Shown here: positions 1-6,628 of the stretch, piece by piece
Numbering within the stretch: position 1 is the stretch's first letter
Layout of the letters: every line of letters begins with the position of its first letter
NCBI GenBank assembly: GCA_013152765.1
Contig: JAADFT010000072.1
Span: 1,789 to 9,528, forward strand
Direction: 5' to 3'
DNA length: 7,740 nucleotides
Origin: Calditrichota bacterium
GTDB taxonomy: Bacteria; Zhuqueibacterota; Zhuqueibacteria; Oleimicrobiales; Geothermoviventaceae
Translations under genes and position numbers: made by a program
The notes under the pieces: model-generated
The model's database searches: none
The model's input: only the letters and a program-made list of their open reading frames with translations
Told to the model about the DNA's origin: nothing

Positions 1-32
1 CGGGCGCAGTCAGTCGCACGAACGGCACAGCC

Positions 33-1835
33 TCACCGGATTGCGAGCAAAATCACGCCCGAAATGGGCTCCAGTGTCACCCTGACGCGGCCGCCCTGGC
101 TCCTGTACTTCGCCCTTCCGAAAGCGTCGCGGTACTGTTCGTGCCCGGCCGGCACGTCCACGGTCTGCTGGTCGCTGGACCGGTTGAGAACCACCAGAGC
201 CTCAGCCCGGCCAAGCGTCCTGGAAAAAGCGAAAATGTCCCGGGCGTCGTCGGTGAGAAGTGTTTTGTACTCGCCCATCTGGAAAACTGGCTGCTTGTTC
301 CTCAAGTGGATGAGCTGGCGGTACCAGGCGTACAGACTGCGGTCAAACGCAACCGGATCTCGCGGGCGCGTGTGCCCTGGCAGAGGATGCGAGGCCTCGT
401 CGGCGAAGGCCATGTTCGGCCAGACCATGGGCTTACGATCGTCGGGGTCATCCGGGCCCCACATGCCCGCCTCGTCGCCGTAGTAAACCATCGGCGCGCC
501 AACGTAGGTCATCTGGAAGAGCACCACGAGGCGCATCAGGCGCCACTCGTCCGGGTGCGGCTTGCGGACGTCGTAGTTCGGGTTCCAGCGCGGACTGTTG
601 TCGCGGTCGAAGTCACGGTCGGGATTCACGATCATCGAAGCCAGGCGGTCAGTGTCGTGACTGTCGATCAGGTTCTGAAGCACGTAGCCAACGCCAGCCG
701 GGTAGCGCTGGCGCAGCTCGGCCAGCCGGCGATCGAACTCACTGGCGCTGATTTTTCGCTCCTGGTTCACGAAGTAAGCAACTACGGCCTGAGCCCACTT
801 GTAATTCATCACCGCCGTGAACCGGTCGCCCTGCAACCAGGGCTGAGCGTCACCCCAAATCTCACCCGTTGTGTAAGCGTTTGGGTTGATTTTGCGCACC
901 AGAGCACACCAGTCGACCCAAAAATCCGGGGCCACTTCTTCGGGAACGTCTAAACGCCAGCCGTCCACACCGTCGGACGGGTCGCCGTCGCCGTTTGGGT
1001 CCATCCAGCGTCGCGTGATGGCAAAGATGTGCCGCCGAGGCCCTTCCACTAAGCCGTGCTCGTCTTCCCGGAATTCCGGCAGCGTGCGCACACCCCACCA
1101 GCAGGCGTAGTCGAACTCATTCTCGGGGGTACTGGGGTCATCCCAGCGCTTGATCACAAACCAGTCCGCGTATTTCGACTTGGGACCGTTCTTGACCACA
1201 TCCTGAAACGCCCAGAACGTGTCGCCCACGTGGTTGAACACGCCGTCGATAATCACCCGCATGTCCCGTTTGTGAGCTTCGCGGATCAGTCGCAGAAACA
1301 GTTTGTCAGCAGCAGTCCACTTCCAGGTCGTCGAGTCCGCGGGGTCCTCGGACTCCCAGATTTTTCTGTCGCCCTCCGGATCCGGCCCGAAGTTGTTGTC
1401 GACGTGGCGGTACATGCTGGCGTCGTACTTGTGCAGCGACGGGGACTCGAAAATCGGGTTGAAATAAATGCCCCGGATGCCGAGGTCACGAAGGTAGTCG
1501 AGCTCGTCGATCACGCCCTGCAGGTCGCCACCGTACCGACGGTCAAAAACGACGTCGTAGAACTGGCTGCTCCGCCGTTTTTCCCAGGGCGTCAGCGCGA
1601 ACCAGTCAGCCGTCCACGGACTGATCTGCCAGCCGGGGTAATCCCGAATGCCAGCGTCGGCCGGTGTCGGATCGTTCGCGGGATCTCCATTCCGAAATCG
1701 CTCCGGGAAAATCTGGTACCAGACGACTTTCTTGGGCCAGTCCGGATCCGGCGGACTCTGTGGTCGCGGCCCAAGACAACCTGCACTCAGCGCCGAAACG
1801 ACAGCCAGTAACAGTGTATTTCGCAAGACTCGCAT
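33..1835 (-). CDS. GH13 alpha-amylase-superfamily lipoprotein (cyclomaltodextrinase/neopullulanase-like)
   Basis: This is a 600-residue secreted glycoside hydrolase expected to cleave alpha-1,4 (possibly alpha-1,6) bonds in maltodextrin, cyclodextrin or pullulan-type glucans by the retaining GH13 mechanism. Residues 1-20 form a lipoprotein signal ending in the lipobox LSAGC, with Cys20 as the lipid site. A proline-rich linker follows, and the catalytic barrel starts near residue 35 (VVWYQIFPERF). All GH13 regions are visible: DGVFNH (197-202), GWRLDV with nucleophile Asp296 and Arg294, GEIWG with acid/base Glu325, and DSHDTDR with His393 and Asp394. NPIFESPSLHKYDA (126-139) and VYYGDEAGMWGPDDPDDRKP (450-469) are typical of the cyclomaltodextrinase/neopullulanase side of the family. 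A beta-sandwich domain C fills about 520-600. No N-terminal starch-binding (CBM34-like) domain is present. The ATG start is supported by AGGGAGG five bases upstream (1841-1847). It is probably a single-gene unit. Family is certain; exact substrate is not. Confidence 0.95.
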   Translation of the reverse strand: MRVLRNTLLLAVVSALSAGCLGPRPQSPPDPDWPKKVVWYQIFPERFRNGDPANDPTPADAGIRDYPGWQISPWTADWFALTPWEKRRSSQFYDVVFDRRYGGDLQGVIDELDYLRDLGIRGIYFNPIFESPSLHKYDASMYRHVDNNFGPDPEGDRKIWESEDPADSTTWKWTAADKLFLRLIREAHKRDMRVIIDGVFNHVGDTFWAFQDVVKNGPKSKYADWFVIKRWDDPSTPENEFDYACWWGVRTLPEFREDEHGLVEGPRRHIFAITRRWMDPNGDGDPSDGVDGWRLDVPEEVAPDFWVDWCALVRKINPNAYTTGEIWGDAQPWLQGDRFTAVMNYKWAQAVVAYFVNQERKISASEFDRRLAELRQRYPAGVGYVLQNLIDSHDTDRLASMIVNPDRDFDRDNSPRWNPNYDVRKPHPDEWRLMRLVVLFQMTYVGAPMVYYGDEAGMWGPDDPDDRKPMVWPNMAFADEASHPLPGHTRPRDPVAFDRSLYAWYRQLIHLRNKQPVFQMGEYKTLLTDDARDIFAFSRTLGRAEALVVLNRSSDQQTVDVPAGHEQYRDAFGRAKYRSQGGRVRVTLEPISGVILLAIR

Positions 1836-1840
1836 CCTAA

Positions 1841-1847
1841 CCTCCCT
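1841..1847 (-). promoter_or_regulatory. Ribosome binding site of the GH13 gene
   Basis: On the minus strand AGGGAGG lies five bases before the ATG at 1835-1833. It is a near-perfect Shine-Dalgarno match and fixes the start so that the lipoprotein signal peptide is included. Confidence 0.8.
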
Positions 1848-1862
1848 GAAGCCTGAACCTCC

Positions 1863-1879
1863 CGCGACCCGACGTCGCG
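1863..1879 (-). repeat. Inverted repeat in the amylase leader
   Basis: CGCGAC and GTCGCG form a 6-bp perfect stem around a 5-base loop. It ends 16 bases upstream of the Shine-Dalgarno sequence of the GH13 gene. It could be a leader hairpin or an operator; there is no T-run, so it is not a terminator. Confidence 0.4.
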
Positions 1880-1984
1880 TACCCTCTCAACCACAGCAAA
1901 AGTCCCGGCCCGAGCTCACCCGTCTCCTCTGCTTCCGGCCTCCCCAAACGGGCTGTAGGACCTTGGAGCCAACAACCATTTTGG

Positions 1985-2110
1985 GAACCGGCAACCAGCT
2001 GCGCTCTCCGCAGAACCGTCTGGCGACGTCCGCTCCGGACAGTTTACGCCTCTTCCGCGAAAAAAGCAACCTGGAGACGGCTGCAGTCGCGCTTCTTTTG
2101 AACCGGCAAC
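1985..2110 (-). repeat. Pair of 11-bp direct repeats flanking the candidate amylase promoter
   Basis: GTTGCCGGTTC (minus strand) occurs at 2100-2110 and again at 1985-1995. Both copies continue into an AAAA run after zero or two extra bases. The spacing is 115 bp, close to 11 helical turns, with the candidate promoter between them. This is the layout of paired operators that act by DNA looping, but no regulator is encoded here and chance cannot be excluded for an 11-mer. Confidence 0.35.
2041..2069 (-). promoter_or_regulatory. Candidate sigma70-type promoter for the GH13 gene
   Basis: On the minus strand TTGCTT (2064-2069) is separated by exactly 17 bases from TAAACT (2041-2046). Three of six and four of six positions match the TTGACA and TATAAT consensus. 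It lies downstream of the cytochrome terminator and upstream of the amylase, with no better candidate between. Initiation here would give a leader of about 200 nt. The weak -35 keeps confidence modest. Confidence 0.35.
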
Positions 2111-2180
2111 GAGTCCGCCTTGCTTTGCCGCGGAGTCACTTGCTGGATCCAGACCGGGCCGCCCTCCTTGCCACGGTCCC

Positions 2181-2226
2181 AAAAACAACAGGGTGACCAT
2201 CCCGGGGCCCGGGACAGCCACCCTGT
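2181..2226 (-). terminator. Strong intrinsic terminator of the octaheme cytochrome gene
   Basis: Starting 26 bases after the TAA stop, the minus strand reads ACAGGGTG, GCTG, a GC-only palindromic core (TCCCGG / CCGGGA), TGGT, CACCCTGT, then TGTTTTTGGG. The outer 8-bp arms are perfect. The 4-base inner segments pair through one G-C and three G-U pairs, and the core closes on a 3-base loop, for about 18 bp in total. A long GC-rich stem followed by a U-run is a textbook Rho-independent terminator. It insulates the amylase gene from cytochrome transcription. Confidence 0.85.
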
Positions 2227-2251
2227 CCAGATTTTCCTCGTGGGACGCCCG

Positions 2252-4195
2252 TTACAGCTCGCGCGGCTCCTGCAAGGACTGCACCTCCTCAGGCGTGTAA
2301 CCGAGCGCCTTGAAGTCCATTACGCCGTTGGGCGAGTGGCAATTGTCGCACGTCAGCGCGCCCTTCCGCCGGATGGCGTGACTGATCTCCAGCATCGCGT
2401 CTTGCGGAATCCAGCGCGGCTCCACGTTCTTGAGCTCCAGCACCTCTTTGTAGCGACTGGTGTTCCAGGTGTCCACGTCCATGAAAGACATGAACTTGTC
2501 CATCATGTAAACCTTGAACATCCAGCCGTACATCATTTTCATCATCGGGTGGCGCATCTCCACCTTGGCGGCACTGTCCGGATTTCCAGTCACGTAATAC
2601 GTGGGCAGGTTGTAGGGCACAAACATGCCTCCGAATGGTCCCATGTTGCCCAGATCCACGTGCTGCTTTCCGTTGAACAGCTTCATGGCGTAGATTTTCG
2701 AAGGCTTCCTCTGCGCAATTGGCCGCATCACTTTCTCGTACCAGCCGGCGTAGTCGAAGTCCTTGAACTCGGGCCACACGTGTGTCGGGTTGTAGAAGCG
2801 GTAAAGATTGGCACCATTCGGGTTGTCACCGATCGGATTGCCCAGGAACGTACAGTCGCCGTTCCACCACTGGTAGATGATCCCCTTGCCGGGCTGGGTC
2901 TCTTTGGCGATGTCGGTGTACACCCAGATCCCGCTTTCTTCTTCGTAGGTCGGGTGCGCGAAGTCGCGCATCGTGGCGTTGTCCTTTTGCAAGGAGGGGA
3001 TGTGGCAGGTAGTGCAGGCCAGCCGGTCGATGTGCATGTTCAGGTAGTCGTCCACCTGGGGATTCTGCTTGTGCGGCATGGTCGTGTGGCATTTCACGCA
3101 GTTCACGTCCACGTCCGGCAGGTCGTTGGCCATCATCGTGGTGGTGTGTTGCCCCTTGGCAATCCGGTGGCCCTGGGTTTCGTGGCAGTCGATGCACTGC
3201 ACACCCGCAGCCGCATGCACATCCCAGGAGGGCGAAAACGGCGTCCCGCGCTTGGATCCCGGGTGCCTGACACGCGGTCTCCGCTCACCCGGCTGCAAGA
3301 TGCTGGGCATGAAGCTCGGATCAGCTTCGTCCACGTAGATGTCGCCGCCGAAGTTGTGCTGGTGGCAACGAAGACACGCCTGGCTGCGCGGCTTCGTGAC
3401 CGTCAGCGCCGCACGAAGGCTGCGATCCTGCGCCCAGCGGTAGCGACCGTCAGGGTCCTGCACCACGATGCGCTTGTTCATGTTGTAATCGGTCGAATGG
3501 CAAATCAGGCAGTCGATGGCCTCTTTTTCGGCCTTGGTGACCTTGTAGCCCGGCATCATTTCGCCCAGCGGCACGGCGTACTGACCGCCGATGTGACACT
3601 GACCGCAGCCTTCCGACATGGTGTCGCCCTTCTCCGTCACCACCAGCGCGGCCCAGGCCGTCATGGCGAAGCTGCCCGGCTTAGGACAGGGTCGGTCGAT
3701 CTTGCCCATGGCGAAATTGTCTGCCAGCTTGCCGTTGAAGCCCCAAACGTTCGGGTGCTTCTTCGTCCAGAAGAGGTAGTGCGCCGAATGTGTCAGATTG
3801 TCCATCAGGTCTTCGTCGTGGTACTTTCCGTCGTCGCCTTTGACCCTGATGGTCTTGTGGCAGCGCAGACACGTCTTCGGACCTTCGTAGCGGCGGATCC
3901 CGGCCTCCCGGAATCGCTGAATGTGGTCGTAAGGCAACCGCTTCTCCACAGAAGCTGTCGCAAGAGCCGGGTCGTCTGGGCTCAGGCCGAGGTGATCAAC
4001 CAGAATCGAGTCCACCAGCGCCTCGAACTGTTCGTCCGTGTACTTGGCTGTGGGGAACGCGATCCTGGCCGGGCGAACCTCTGCGGGCATGAAGCGGTAA
4101 ATCAGCCACGACATGAAGTTCGTACCGGCGAACACCACGACCAGGAGCACAACGACGACCAGGATGGTAAGGCCTACCTTCACTGATCGGGACAT
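2252..4195 (-). CDS. Membrane-anchored octaheme c-type cytochrome, tetrathionate reductase (OTR)-like family
   Basis: This 647-residue protein has eight CXXCH haem c motifs, at Cys109, 197, 229, 274, 334, 366, 394 and 616. Residues 6-23 form one hydrophobic helix with no clear cleavage site, so it is probably a signal anchor with the haem domain in the periplasm. Motif order and surroundings (IDCLICH, DVH before haem 5, GHRI, MPH, a CTTCHIP motif, a YQWWNG segment, IYAMKLFNGKQ, and CDNCHSPNGVMDFKALGY at the end) match octaheme cytochromes related to Shewanella octaheme tetrathionate reductase. That enzyme reduces tetrathionate, nitrite or hydroxylamine in vitro. Distal-ligand histidine candidates include 136/139, 327, 343, 375, 388 and 606. 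The protein is longer than soluble OTR, and 218 residues separate haems 7 and 8. The OTR active-site lysine seems absent, so the substrate should not be assumed. The start is supported by GGAGG seven bases upstream. A strong terminator follows directly, and no partner gene is adjacent. Confidence 0.88.
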   Translation of the reverse strand: MSRSVKVGLTILVVVVLLVVVFAGTNFMSWLIYRFMPAEVRPARIAFPTAKYTDEQFEALVDSILVDHLGLSPDDPALATASVEKRLPYDHIQRFREAGIRRYEGPKTCLRCHKTIRVKGDDGKYHDEDLMDNLTHSAHYLFWTKKHPNVWGFNGKLADNFAMGKIDRPCPKPGSFAMTAWAALVVTEKGDTMSEGCGQCHIGGQYAVPLGEMMPGYKVTKAEKEAIDCLICHSTDYNMNKRIVVQDPDGRYRWAQDRSLRAALTVTKPRSQACLRCHQHNFGGDIYVDEADPSFMPSILQPGERRPRVRHPGSKRGTPFSPSWDVHAAAGVQCIDCHETQGHRIAKGQHTTTMMANDLPDVDVNCVKCHTTMPHKQNPQVDDYLNMHIDRLACTTCHIPSLQKDNATMRDFAHPTYEEESGIWVYTDIAKETQPGKGIIYQWWNGDCTFLGNPIGDNPNGANLYRFYNPTHVWPEFKDFDYAGWYEKVMRPIAQRKPSKIYAMKLFNGKQHVDLGNMGPFGGMFVPYNLPTYYVTGNPDSAAKVEMRHPMMKMMYGWMFKVYMMDKFMSFMDVDTWNTSRYKEVLELKNVEPRWIPQDAMLEISHAIRRKGALTCDNCHSPNGVMDFKALGYTPEEVQSLQEPREL

Positions 4196-4393
4196 CGTTG
4201 CGCCTCCACGGTTTTTGTAGATCTAACCTCCACCCTGCTGGCCCGAACAGCCAGCACTCCAGTCTCCCCCTCCAAACATTCGCGTAACAGGACAACCACT
4301 TTCACGCATCAGGTTGCGCAAGCAGCAAATGCCGCTCCTTTGCTACGGATTAGGTCGCCAGCCAATCAGGACTGACGCCGCAAATCGAACCTC
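4196..4393. other. Intergenic gap between glycosidase-like and cytochrome genes
   Basis: These 198 bases contain no credible gene and no intrinsic terminator for the upstream gene. A 7-bp hairpin (TGCTGGC / GCCAGCA with a 7-base loop, 4236-4256) and an 8-bp palindrome TTGCGCAA (4314-4321) are present. A second Shine-Dalgarno-like GGAGG about 30 bases upstream of the true one has no start codon after it. I found no convincing -35/-10 pair, so whether the cytochrome has its own promoter here is undecided. Confidence 0.5.
4203..4207 (-). promoter_or_regulatory. Ribosome binding site of the octaheme cytochrome gene
   Basis: GGAGG on the minus strand lies seven bases before the ATG at 4195-4193. 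This sets the start so that the N-terminal membrane helix is included. Confidence 0.75.
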
Positions 4394-6586
4394 TCACTCA
4401 AGTTCGGCGACAACCCACTCTCCCGGCGTGTGCAGCTCAACCAGAATCACTGCACCTTCCTCTTCGTTGCCGTAGGCGAGCGACGTGTCCGAAATCAGAG
4501 CTTTTGCGTTTCGGATCCTTCGTCCTGGCAACCGAACGCGGAACGGCCCAAACGGCACCAGGTCCTCGGCAGGACGCGTAGGTTCACCGATTCTGCTGGC
4601 AATCGCCAGGATGATCTTCCGGCCATCGGAAGACTGCCTTGGTTCAATCCACACGCCGCGCGGTGCATCCGTGAGGATGGGCGAGGCCTTTTCCGAAGCC
4701 AGAAGCACAAGGTCGGCCAGCAACCGGTCGTGAACGGGCATGGCGAAACGTCGCGCCATGGCCCCGAAAAGTCCCGCCAGGTACACGATTCGTCCTTCAC
4801 CGTACGTCCGCACAGTTACGGCTGGAAACGCAGAGCGTCCCTGTGGAGCCCTGTAGTGGTGCCCGATCTCCTTCTGGAACCAAACGGGCACTTGCAGCCC
4901 GGACCCGGTCTCTACCTTCAGAGCGTAGACAGGCCGAGGAACGAGCTGCCCGGCCCGAAACGACTGCAGGACACCGTCCGCAGCCACTTCAACGTACTCT
5001 TCGTAGCCTCTCGGGCGCCAGGCTTCCACTTCACCGGTGAGCCCGGCGGCCTGGCCCAGCCTCCACTCTGGCCTGAGCTGCCCTTCGGCGTCGTACCTGC
5101 CGGACTCGAAGCTCATCACTAACGAACCACCGCGACGTACAAAATCGAGCAGTTTTTCCTGCTCGGAATCGCTCAGACACGCGACGTTGGGGAGCACAAC
5201 CACCGCGTAGCGGTCGAGAGACCAGGATTCCGAAATGCCGGTCAGCAAGACATCAAACGGCACGTGCTCGTTGCCGAGCGCAAGACAGGTACCGGAGAAT
5301 TCCTCGTCGAGCCAGCCTTCACACCAGCGTTTGCGTTTGCGCCAGTCCTTTTCGCGTCGCTCGCCCGACGTAGAAAGCAAACCAATCTCGATGCCGGTTG
5401 CCGGATCGCGGTAGAGATCCTCAAGCTGACTCAGGTAAAATTGCGAGGTTGCAGCCGAGTGAACCACGGCCACACGCGCCAGAGAACGCGAGCCGTCGAT
5501 CACCGGCTCTGCTTCCTCCAGCAAACCGAAGGCACGGCTGATTGGACCGACCGCGTGCTCCGGGTTGGGTCTGACGGCGGGATCAAAAACTCCAAACCAC
5601 GCACCAGCGCCCGCCGCGCCAGCCTGCACAGCGCTGACAACGGCCTCCCCTTGCGGAAGTGGCTCGTAGTGCCAGGCACCAATGGCGTGGTGGTAGAAGA
5701 CCACAGCCGGTCTCTCCGTGGCAAGCTGGACCTTGGCCATCAGGAAGCCGTCCCACGGCGATTTGTCCCAGCGTGCCGGGTGAAAGAACGCTTCAGCCCC
5801 GGACAGGGGCTGGTGACGGGCTAATTGCACCGGATCGCGGCCCACGCGCCACTCGCTCGCGTGCCAGCCCCCGCTGTTCATGAAAACAAGCACGTCGGGA
5901 CGTACTCCGTGCACCGCCTCAGAAGCGTCGCGCAGAAACTCGGCTGTGGTGCCGTTCCGAAACCGAATGAACCGGCGCCACTCTGGATCCTGCCAGTCCT
6001 CTTCCCCCGGAAGATCTGCACTGTACCGCTCGCGGTAGATGGCCCGACAGGCGTCGCAGTAGCAGCACCCGGGGTAAATGGCGGGACCATCCAGGAAAAC
6101 GCCGTCGACCCCGGTGGAAGCAATCTCGCGCAGAAGCTCGAAGAACCAATCCCGCCAACCGCTGTTCGGACAGAACGTGGTGCCGCTGCCGTAAAGGGGG
6201 TGGACCCTTCCGTAGGCGCGGCCATTTGCAAGTCGCTGCTCCCAGTCCGGGTGCTGATCGGCAAAATCGTGGCTGTACCAGTGCGCGTTGACGTACGCGA
6301 CAACCCGGAGGCCCTCCGCGTGCGCCGCCGGTACGTACGAGCGCAAAAGATCGATTTTCAGACCCGGAACCTTCTGAAAGCGGTCGGAGTCGAAGGTGAC
6401 CAGGTGCGCGTTCCCGGGCCACGAGCCAGGCGTCGCGTGGATCCACTCCACGTTGGCATGCCACACCCGACGCTTCTCACGAGCCGCTTTCCTCAGGTCG
6501 GCTGTGTTCCACCACGCGAAGTCGTCGAGAAAATCGTGGCGAACCATCCTCAGCGGATGGTTCCACCAGGGCTCGGTTTCCGGCAT
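4394..6586 (-). CDS. Glycosidase-like protein: GHL6-type TIM barrel plus beta-galactosidase-trimerisation-like domain
   Basis: A 730-residue protein without signal peptide or membrane helix, so probably cytoplasmic. Residues about 10-340 look like the barrel of the 'hypothetical glycosyl hydrolase 6' type: GLRVVAYVNAHWYS (92-105), GVDGVFLDGPAIYPGCCYC (159-177), VLVFMNSGG (232-240) and SGAEAFFHP (262-270). Asp166 in FLDG and Glu265 are possible catalytic carboxylates by position only. Four cysteines (174, 175, 177, 180) cluster after the FLDG strand. Residues about 350-635 resemble the amidotransferase-fold trimerisation domain of GH42 beta-galactosidases (YAVVVLPNVACLSDSEQEKL, then RRGGSLVMSFESGRYD, and GEGRIVYLAGLFG). 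A beta-rich tail closes the chain. The start is placed at the ATG (6586) with GGGAG six bases upstream. An in-frame TTG five codons earlier (6601) has no ribosome site. It lies 42 bases after the amidohydrolase, probably in one operon. The substrate is unknown and activity as a glycosidase is unproven. Confidence 0.82.
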   Translation of the reverse strand: MPETEPWWNHPLRMVRHDFLDDFAWWNTADLRKAAREKRRVWHANVEWIHATPGSWPGNAHLVTFDSDRFQKVPGLKIDLLRSYVPAAHAEGLRVVAYVNAHWYSHDFADQHPDWEQRLANGRAYGRVHPLYGSGTTFCPNSGWRDWFFELLREIASTGVDGVFLDGPAIYPGCCYCDACRAIYRERYSADLPGEEDWQDPEWRRFIRFRNGTTAEFLRDASEAVHGVRPDVLVFMNSGGWHASEWRVGRDPVQLARHQPLSGAEAFFHPARWDKSPWDGFLMAKVQLATERPAVVFYHHAIGAWHYEPLPQGEAVVSAVQAGAAGAGAWFGVFDPAVRPNPEHAVGPISRAFGLLEEAEPVIDGSRSLARVAVVHSAATSQFYLSQLEDLYRDPATGIEIGLLSTSGERREKDWRKRKRWCEGWLDEEFSGTCLALGNEHVPFDVLLTGISESWSLDRYAVVVLPNVACLSDSEQEKLLDFVRRGGSLVMSFESGRYDAEGQLRPEWRLGQAAGLTGEVEAWRPRGYEEYVEVAADGVLQSFRAGQLVPRPVYALKVETGSGLQVPVWFQKEIGHHYRAPQGRSAFPAVTVRTYGEGRIVYLAGLFGAMARRFAMPVHDRLLADLVLLASEKASPILTDAPRGVWIEPRQSSDGRKIILAIASRIGEPTRPAEDLVPFGPFRVRLPGRRIRNAKALISDTSLAYGNEEEGAVILVELHTPGEWVVAELE

Positions 6587-6592
6587 GGGGTG

Positions 6593-6597
6593 CTCCC
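6593..6597 (-). promoter_or_regulatory. Ribosome binding site deciding the start of the glycosidase-like gene
   Basis: GGGAG on the minus strand is six bases upstream of the ATG at 6586-6584. A longer reading from TTG at 6601 would place this site inside the coding region and has no Shine-Dalgarno sequence of its own, so the ATG is preferred. Confidence 0.6.
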
Positions 6598-6604
6598 ACA
6601 AAGC

Positions 6605-6622
6605 AAGGCGAGTCCGCCTGCG
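6605..6622 (-). repeat. Small hairpin between amidohydrolase and glycosidase-like genes
   Basis: On the minus strand GCAGGCG, a GACT loop and CGCCTTGC form a 7-bp stem with one bulged T in the 42-base gap between the two genes. The three Ts after it are too few for an intrinsic terminator, so it may at most tune processing or relative expression. Confidence 0.3.
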
Positions 6623-6628
6623 TGCGAA

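Larger units (their letters stand above)
1836..2251. other. Intergenic region between cytochrome and amylase genes (no gene seen)
   Basis: This 416-base gap holds the terminator of the cytochrome gene (2181-2226), a candidate promoter (2041-2069), two copies of GTTGCCGGTTC (minus strand, 2100-2110 and 1985-1995) and three short hairpins (2028-2040, 1999-2013, 1863-1879). Short open frames of up to about 100 codons exist in both directions, but they have no recognisable domain and no good start context. I found no tRNA, no riboswitch consensus I could recognise, and no transposon ends. Confidence 0.6.

Noticed and set aside
141..1811. Plus-strand open frames of up to 270 codons opposite the GH13 gene
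   Set aside because: They are antisense to complete GH13 catalytic motifs; the composition is typical of shadow frames.
2109..2131. A 12-base match (CGCCTTGCTTTG) between the 2110-2125 region and the 6600-6611 region on opposite strands
   Set aside because: It is short and isolated, with no flanking homology or target duplication; it is probably chance.
2120..4186. A 688-codon open frame on the plus strand opposite the octaheme cytochrome
   Set aside because: It is antisense to a gene with eight haem motifs and a good ribosome site. The translation is His/Val/Arg-rich with no domain, and it arises from the GC-rich codon pattern of the real gene.
4236..4256. A 7-bp hairpin after the glycosidase-like gene considered as a terminator
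   Set aside because: It lies about 140 bases after the stop and has no U-run downstream on the minus strand.
3996..4295. A 99-codon minus-strand frame starting upstream of the cytochrome and overlapping its first 200 bases
   Set aside because: It starts at a non-ATG codon, overlaps the cytochrome out of frame and has a Trp/Arg-rich translation without a family. It is probably a shadow, not a leader peptide.
6605..6622. A hairpin between the amidohydrolase and glycosidase-like genes considered as a terminator
   Set aside because: It is followed by only TTGCTTTG and lies just ahead of the next ribosome site, so it does not break the operon.
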